Below, piece by piece: positions 57,653 through 64,000 of a stretch of 64,000 nucleotides of DNA. The translations under genes and the position numbers were made by a program. Origin of the DNA: Chryseobacterium capnotolerans. GTDB lineage: Bacteria; Bacteroidota; Bacteroidia; Flavobacteriales; Weeksellaceae. Below the pieces are notes generated by a model. That model was not told the origin of the DNA, ran no database searches, and was given only the letters and a program-made list of their open reading frames with translations. Numbering within the stretch: the stretch's first letter is position 1; the number at the start of each line of letters is the position of its first letter. The stretch covers positions 1,865,001 to 1,929,000 of the forward strand of contig NZ_CP065589.1 in the NCBI RefSeq assembly GCF_021278965.1, read 5' to 3'.

Positions 57653-59172
57653 TTAATAATTTTCACCATATTCTATAATTGGGGTTTCTAAAAGTAATAA
57701 CTTATTTTCACCGTTTATTAGCATAGCGGTTGCTGTTTTATTCTTTTGATTGATATTAAATTCTATTTTGGCTTTGGTATTTTTTTGCTGGTTAAAAAAA
57801 TCATCAAATTGTTTAAAGATTTTCTCTTCATTAAACTTAAAATCTACTGCGCATCGATTGTCATTTTTATCATACCATTTAATGTATACATATTCAGGAA
57901 TAGCACGTTCCTCGTATAGGTTATTTTGCAAAGTTTCATCAGAAAACACATAGCGTTCAGCATTATAAAAACCAAAATCTGCATTATAAATTTTTATTTC
58001 GGGAGATACTATAAATGTTGGGCGCCAGTTGTACCGTACTCGCAGTTTATCCCAATAACCATAAGGAATAGGTTTGTTTTTTGTAAGCTGCTGTGTTTTG
58101 AAAGGTATAATTGTGGTATCTGTTAATACTTTTTGCGCCATTCCTGGTTAAACAAATCACCATATTTTAATTTTTCATTATAAGATACTTGTTTAGTAAT
58201 GCTGATCTTTTCTGCCTGGTAACGTCCAATTTCTATTTGGCGATAACCACTGCTGCCTGCCCAAACTACTAATACTCCTCCTGGTGCAAAACCCATAATA
58301 ATACTGTTATAATTTTCCTGAATTTTTCTATCCCCTCTTTTCTCATCATAAGGCGTATTGAAGAGCATTTGTAGTTTATTATAATCAATAGGACCGTTTA
58401 CCCGGTAAAAAATATTTTCTGCAAATGAATACCAGGTAAGATCCAGCGCTTTTGGGAGTGCCATTGTTTTCTTATCCGTATTACCCCCATCTTCACCCCA
58501 TTTTGCTCTGTAATTTACAGTGTTTCCTTCATTAAAAGTAAATTCGTACTTTTCATTATTAGAAAGTAGAAAAATTCCTTTGTACAACTGCACGGGATAG
58601 GCTTCAGGATTACTCATTGAGCCACGCCATCCATCCCCAGATATCTTTATATGATCAGTACTAATTGTAGTTTCCTGTTTTTTATTATTATTTTGAGAAA
58701 TACTGTATACAATAGATATGAAAAATATATATACGATCATAACAGGTAGTAATATTTTGTATGATCTAATGGCCCAGGTTAGTATAATGCTGCTAAAAAT
58801 TGTCAAAAAGATACTCAGCGTTAAAATGACAGGAAAGATTTCTAAAATGAGGCCTCCCAAATCAGCATACAATTTGTGCTCATAATCATCACCTAGTGTA
58901 GTCACAAATAACAACACAGGCAAAAGCAGGCAGAAGGCAATATAAAATACAAAACCATAAGCAAGCTCAACGATAATATTAGGTTTATCAAATAGGTTTA
59001 GTTTTCTGCGAATGCCATTAAAGCGAAAATATAAAAAAGTAATTAAGATAAAATAAGGTAAACAGAATAATGCTGCATACACAAGGTTTGAATTGTCGCT
59101 CTGTGTACATAGCATACCAATTAAACTCAATATGGCAACCAGAATAGCTGAGATAATAGATTTGAAAATCAT
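57653..59172 (-). CDS. Membrane-anchored DUF2931 protein, orphan immunity candidate (frameshifted, missing A)
   Basis: 506 residues after repair. N-terminal 160 residues have about five membrane helices (SIISAILVAILSLIGMLC, LVYAALFCLPYFILITFLY, ELAYGFVFYIAFCLLLPVLL, IFPVILTLSIFLTIFSSIIL and LLPVMIVYIFFISIVYSI). The DUF2931 domain follows (HIKISGDGWRGSMSNPEAYP, LDLTWYSFAENIFYRVNGPI, MGFAPGGVLVVWAGSSG). The frame is lost at the T run 58130-58134 on the plus strand; one more A on the coding strand gives QEWRKKVLTDTTIIPFKTQQ and joins the C-terminal 160 residues. There is no lipase gene beside it. A helix-rich part fused to DUF2931 echoes the separate pair at 43805-45368. Confidence 0.75.
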
Positions 59173-59589
59173 GGTTATAAAATCTCTATTTATTTTGAAT
59201 TTTCAGGCAGTCAATTAGTTAATGAATATGGAAATAATGATTGTATACAAGGGCTATCTTTTTAAGCTTGTACATTTCAGAAATTTCAGCTATCATTTTA
59301 CCTGTGGTTTCATCATTTAGTTTAAATATAGAACTTAATTAAAAGCTTAGCCAAATTATGATAAATATATGTAATATTTGTTTAATATATTTTTTTATTA
59401 GTTTATTATTGTTTTTAATTCATTTTATATCATATTCTTTAATAATTATTTTAGCCTATATTGACTATTTAAAATAGGAAAAAATTCTGAAATTGGAGAT
59501 GTAAAATATGAATTAGAATAATCTGGGTATAGATTTTGTTATCAAATATCTTTAAAATACTAAACAGACATCAATTAAAATAAGAATAT
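59173..59589. other. AT-rich intergenic region
   Basis: 417 bases of very high AT with no recognised gene. A 39-codon hydrophobic ORF (59358-59477) is seen but may be chance in such sequence. No clear terminator. Confidence 0.4.
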
Positions 59590-60077
59590 ATGAAAAATCA
59601 TCTTTTATTATTCATGGCAGTAGGTACATTAGCTTTATCTAGCTGCAGTAAACCTGAGAAAAAGATCAGACGGTTACTTCTGCCAGTACAGAGAAAGTGA
59701 AGTCAGAAAATCTTAAAATAGAATTTACAGGTACAGATAAGTTTACCATCAAAAATTCAAAACTTAAAGTTAGTTTATATGGAATAAGTGAAGGGCTTCA
59801 GGATGCACCGGCAACATTAATTACAGAAAGTGAATTTGAAGTAAAAACAATTCCTTATACTATTGAATTACCAATACCAGAAAATGCAGAAAGCAAGATC
59901 AATCCAAAACCTACAAATGGCGTAAAATATTATATCGCTACAGAATGGGACTCTGATGGCAATGGAAAAGCTAATGAAAAAGGGGATATCTTTATTGACC
60001 ACGATAAAGCATTTCCTAATGTCAAATTAAATAGTGAGACCCAAAAAAATCTATGTAAAGGTTTTAAAATAAAATAA
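59590..60077 (+). CDS. Small lipoprotein with a beta domain (frameshifted, missing A)
   Basis: 162 residues after repair. Signal MKNHLLLFMAVGTLALSSCS with cysteine at 19. The frame breaks at the five-A run 59659-59663; a sixth A gives SKPEKKDQTVTSASTEKVKS. The beta domain (KVSLYGISEGLQDAPATLIT, KTIPYTIELPIPENAESKI, YYIATEWDSDGNGKANEKGD) looks like the YbaY-type small lipoprotein fold, with an Asp-rich loop that could bind Ca2+. Function unknown. Confidence 0.6.
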
Positions 60078-60079
60078 AA

Positions 60080-60116
60080 AAGAGATTCTTCAACAAGCTC
60101 AGAATGACAGGAATCT
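60080..60116. repeat. TGTCATTCTGAG-type intergenic repeat, minus orientation
   Basis: Reverse complement contains CTGTCATTCTGAGCTTGTTG then AAGAATCTC, the same family as 17457-17497. Confidence 0.55.
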
Positions 60117-60136
60117 ATCTTTTAAAATAAAAAATT

Positions 60137-60167
60137 AAAAAGGCTATTCATCACTGAATAGCCTTTT
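60137..60167. terminator. Bidirectional terminator
   Basis: AAAAGGCTATTCA / TGAATAGCCTTTT stem with A and T runs on both sides, between converging genes. Confidence 0.88.
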
Positions 60168-60174
60168 GTATATC

Positions 60175-61094
60175 TTAGAAATTAAATTCTTCTGTTAATC
60201 GCTTATCTTCATCAAGTCTTTCAATAAGCTTTTCCAATCCTTCAAACTTGATTTCATCATGAAGGAAGTCTCGGAATTTTACGGTGATCTTTTCGTCATA
60301 AATATCATCGTCAAAATCAAGGATATATACTTCAACGGTTAGCTTTTCACCATTTACTGTAGGATTGGTTCCGATGCTCAGCATTCCTTTATATTGTTGG
60401 CCTTTTACTTCCACTTCTACAATATAAGCCCCTTTTTAGGTAAAAGTTTAATAGATTCCGTATCAATATTAGCGGTTGGATAGCCAATTGTTCTTCCGAT
60501 CTTTTTTCCATGAACTACCGTTCCGGAAACAGGGTAGGAGTAGCCCAACATTTCATTGGCTTCCTTAATATTTCCTGTTAAAAGAGCATTACGAACCTTC
60601 GTAGAACTGATGTTATTCTCGTGAATATTAATGGCTTCCATTTGCTCAACCTCAAAATCAAGCTCTTTAGAAAGCTTTTGAAGAAGTTCAAAATTTCCGC
60701 TTTTATTCTTCCCGAAAGAATGATCGTATCCTATAATAAGGTATTTTACGTTGAGTTTATCAATCAGGATCTGACGTACAAATTCTTCTCCGGTAAGATT
60801 TCTGAATTCTTCATCAAATTCTTTAAGAAACAGAGTATCAATGTTATATTTTTCAATACGCTGTTGTTTTTCCTCTATGGTATTCAGTAATTTTAAATCT
60901 TCATTAGGATTAAAAACAAACCTCGGATGTGGCCAGAAGGTAAGGATAGCAGTTTCCAGATTGTTTTCTGTTCCTACCTTAATGAGCTCATCGATAATAC
61001 TTTTATGTCCAAGATGTACCCCGTCAAACATACCTAAAGACAATGCTAGAGGCTTTTGAGAGGAATAATCTTTAAAATTCTTGAAAACTTTCAA
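60175..61094 (-). CDS. ribF: Bifunctional riboflavin kinase/FAD synthetase (frameshifted, TTG start)
   Basis: 306 residues after repair, normal for RibF. The N-terminal FAD synthetase half has LSLGMFDGVHLGHKSIIDEL (nucleotidyltransferase HxGH), ILTFWPHPRFVF and YDHSFGKNKSGNFELLQ. The flavokinase half has HGKKIGRTIGYPTANI and KGMLSIGTNPTVNGEKLTVE. The frame breaks at the T run 60433-60437 (plus strand); one more A on the coding strand gives LLPKKGAYIVEVEVKGQQYK. The start is the TTG at 61094 (MKVFKNFKDYSSQ), 19 bases after a TATATTTG box. The longer open frame to 61214 would begin upstream of that promoter. Confidence 0.93.
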
Positions 61095-61113
61095 AACGGG
61101 AAAAATTTGACTG

Positions 61114-61121
61114 CAAATATA
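61114..61121 (-). promoter_or_regulatory. -7 box TATATTTG for ribF
   Basis: Perfect consensus on the minus strand, 19 bases before the TTG start. Confidence 0.5.
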
Positions 61122-61133
61122 GATATAATGTAA

Positions 61134-62810
<1,677 letters not shown>

Positions 62811-62897
62811 TAATTAGACATAAAGATATCAGATACTAGACATGAGACTTTAAAGTGTCTGAAATCTGAAATCTGAAATCTTCAAATCTAAATTAAA

Positions 62898-63179
62898 ATG
62901 AATATAAAAATTTTAACACCAGAATACGTAGTTTTTGAAGGAGAAGTAAGCTCAGTATTATTGCCTGGAAAGAATGGTGAATTTCACATCATGAAAAACC
63001 ACGCAGGAATCGTTTCTTCTTTAGTTGGTGGGAAAGTAAAGCTGTTTACAAACTCTGTAGATGAAGCTTTCGCAAAAAACCTAACCAAAGAAAATGATAA
63101 AGATTCTATCTTTTCATATTCTATCAAGAGCGGTGTTGTGGAATTTAATCATAACAAAGGAATTATCCTTTGCGAATAA
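62898..63179 (+). CDS. atpC: ATP synthase F1 subunit epsilon (short form)
   Basis: 93 residues with only the N-terminal beta-sandwich (MNIKILTPEYVVFEGEVSSV, LLPGKNGEFHIMKNHAGIVS). The C-terminal helical hairpin of longer epsilon subunits is absent, as usual in Bacteroidota. It lies 88 bases after atpD; the gap contains a short repeated TCTGAAATC word. A terminator follows. Confidence 0.93.
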   Translation: MNIKILTPEYVVFEGEVSSVLLPGKNGEFHIMKNHAGIVSSLVGGKVKLFTNSVDEAFAKNLTKENDKDSIFSYSIKSGVVEFNHNKGIILCE

Positions 63180-63205
63180 TTAAATGAAAAGCTAAATATA
63201 TTTTC

Positions 63206-63238
63206 AAAAAAGTGTAACTTTGGTTACACTTTTTTATT
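63206..63238 (+). terminator. Terminator after atpDC
   Basis: AAAAAAGTGTAAC / GTTACACTTTTTT stem with loop TTTG. Confidence 0.92.
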
Positions 63239-63268
63239 TTATGTCAAGTCATGTAAAAATCTGATTCT

Positions 63269-64000
63269 ATGAAGAAAAGTATAATCATATTCTTTACAAT
63301 TTTGGGTATTTTCCTCAATGCTCAAAATATTAAAACCAAAAGAGGAATTATCAATTTAGACGGAATCCCGGTGGCTAAAATCTCCAATAAATCCAATGAA
63401 TATACTTTCATGGATTTAAAAGAAACGCCTTTGTATACGATAAAGTTTATTGATAAAAGTATCGTAGATTCTGTTAGGGATAGTTATATACAAATCAATA
63501 GAGTATATAACAGAGATAAAACCATCGAAGTCGACTATTCTTCACCTTCTGCGTTTTCTGGAGAAGAAAAGTCTGCAGTTTACACTTCCGTGAAAGATTT
63601 TAAAATCATTGATAATAAAGGGATCAATGTAAAGACTCTGGATGAATTGTTTTCCAATATTCCTAAAAGAAAACTGGACAGCAAAACAAAAGACGCCTAC
63701 ACCATCAGAAAGAAGATTGATAAAATGAATCTTGAAGTCAATAAAGTAGGTGAGATCCTCAGCAATGGAGTTCCTGTAGGGTATTTTACCAATTTACCGG
63801 TAAGCTTTGGTTCTGATGATAAAATTATGGAGAAAAGCTTTCTGGACATTGAAATTTATGATGCAAAAAGCAAACTCATAGGTAGATATATTACAACTAC
63901 AAAACAGTTGAAAACAGCTGGTGGAAAGTCTTTTACTCTTTACAAAGAGATGTCTGGCAGAGCCTCTATTTTAAAATATCCAACCTATAAAGCGCTGGCA
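63269..64000 (+). CDS. Secreted protein of unknown function, 3' end outside the window
   Basis: 244 codons open to the window edge with no stop. Signal peptide MKKSIIIFFTILGIFLNAQ. The mature part is beta-rich with Lys/Asp-rich turns (KRGIINLDGIPVAKISNKSN, YTFMDLKETPLYTIKFIDKS, LDELFSNIPKRKLDSKTKDA). No family recognised. The AQ cleavage site is typical of Flavobacteriia secreted proteins. Confidence 0.75.
   Translation, partial: MKKSIIIFFTILGIFLNAQNIKTKRGIINLDGIPVAKISNKSNEYTFMDLKETPLYTIKFIDKSIVDSVRDSYIQINRVYNRDKTIEVDYSSPSAFSGEEKSAVYTSVKDFKIIDNKGINVKTLDELFSNIPKRKLDSKTKDAYTIRKKIDKMNLEVNKVGEILSNGVPVGYFTNLPVSFGSDDKIMEKSFLDIEIYDAKSKLIGRYITTTKQLKTAGGKSFTLYKEMSGRASILKYPTYKALA

Overview
The window looks like a chromosome segment of a low-GC Bacteroidota bacterium of the Chryseobacterium type (Flavobacteriia, Weeksellaceae). 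The reasons are: promoters of the form TTG-N18..23-TAnnTTTG; a mevalonate-pathway kinase next to a UbiA prenyltransferase; atpD-atpC standing apart from the rest of the ATP synthase genes; menaquinone genes; a small Bacteroidota-type SRP RNA; a class A beta-lactamase of the PER/VEB/CIA-like branch; a Chryseobacterium-style GG-leader peptide; and components of a Bacteroidota (type iii) type VI secretion system (T6SS). Species cannot be fixed from the sequence alone.

Layout. 0.1-7.2 kb is housekeeping: two small envelope proteins, a thiolase, an MFS transporter, mevalonate kinase, a UbiA prenyltransferase and proline dehydrogenase. 7.2-9.5 kb is gene-poor and AT-rich. It holds a short promoter-to-terminator transcript with a 36-codon ORF, an XRE repressor on the minus strand, and about 0.9 kb of non-coding DNA with repeated TTACAAATGTAA-like dyads. 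9.5-12.9 kb has an M14 peptidase, a DUF4920 protein and an APC permease. 13.1-16.4 kb carries T6SS baseplate genes tssE and tssF plus a lipoprotein. 16.5-22.5 kb has the beta-lactamase, uvrA, two uncharacterised envelope proteins and a bacteriocin-like peptide. 23.2-28.3 kb is an effector module: VgrG, a Tle1/DUF2235-type lipase and a DUF2931 lipoprotein. 28.4-40.1 kb returns to housekeeping (gyrA, menB, menA, SRP RNA, glycosyltransferase). 40.2-45.5 kb is a second effector module: a LysM protein, a DUF4280 PAAR-like spike, a second Tle1-like lipase with an N-terminal extension, a small membrane protein and DUF2931. 46.5-47.2 kb is a small gene for a four-helix-bundle protein between two nearly identical 154-bp repeats. 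47.3-57.5 kb is metabolism and envelope: phosphohexomutase, aminotransferase, PAP2, kdsB, glutathione peroxidase, and a reductase-like gene preceded by 17 copies of a heptanucleotide. 57.6-60.1 kb has a membrane-fused DUF2931 protein and a lipoprotein. 60.2-64 kb has ribF, atpD, atpC and a partial secreted protein.

Data quality matters here. I count 20 single-base indels in 17 otherwise well-conserved genes, including gyrA, uvrA (two) and ribF. Nineteen lie in short homopolymers and 14 of the 20 are losses of one base. Repairing them restores proteins of normal family length. They are almost certainly sequencing or assembly errors, so these genes are listed over their full repaired span as CDS and the indel position is given. 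One defect is of a different kind: an in-frame TAG in the DUF2931 gene at 44.3-45.4 kb.

How the genes work together. The T6SS parts form an antibacterial set. TssE and TssF belong to the baseplate, VgrG and the DUF4280 protein form the spike tip, the two Tle1-like lipases are the payloads, and the DUF2931 proteins are the likely periplasmic or membrane immunity partners. The third DUF2931 protein has no lipase beside it and may be an orphan immunity gene. The clearest novel structures are the repeat-flanked four-helix-bundle cassette, the effector/DUF2931 modules with a fused versus split membrane partner, the ATCTTTT x17 tract in front of the reductase-like gene, and the operator-like array around the XRE repressor.
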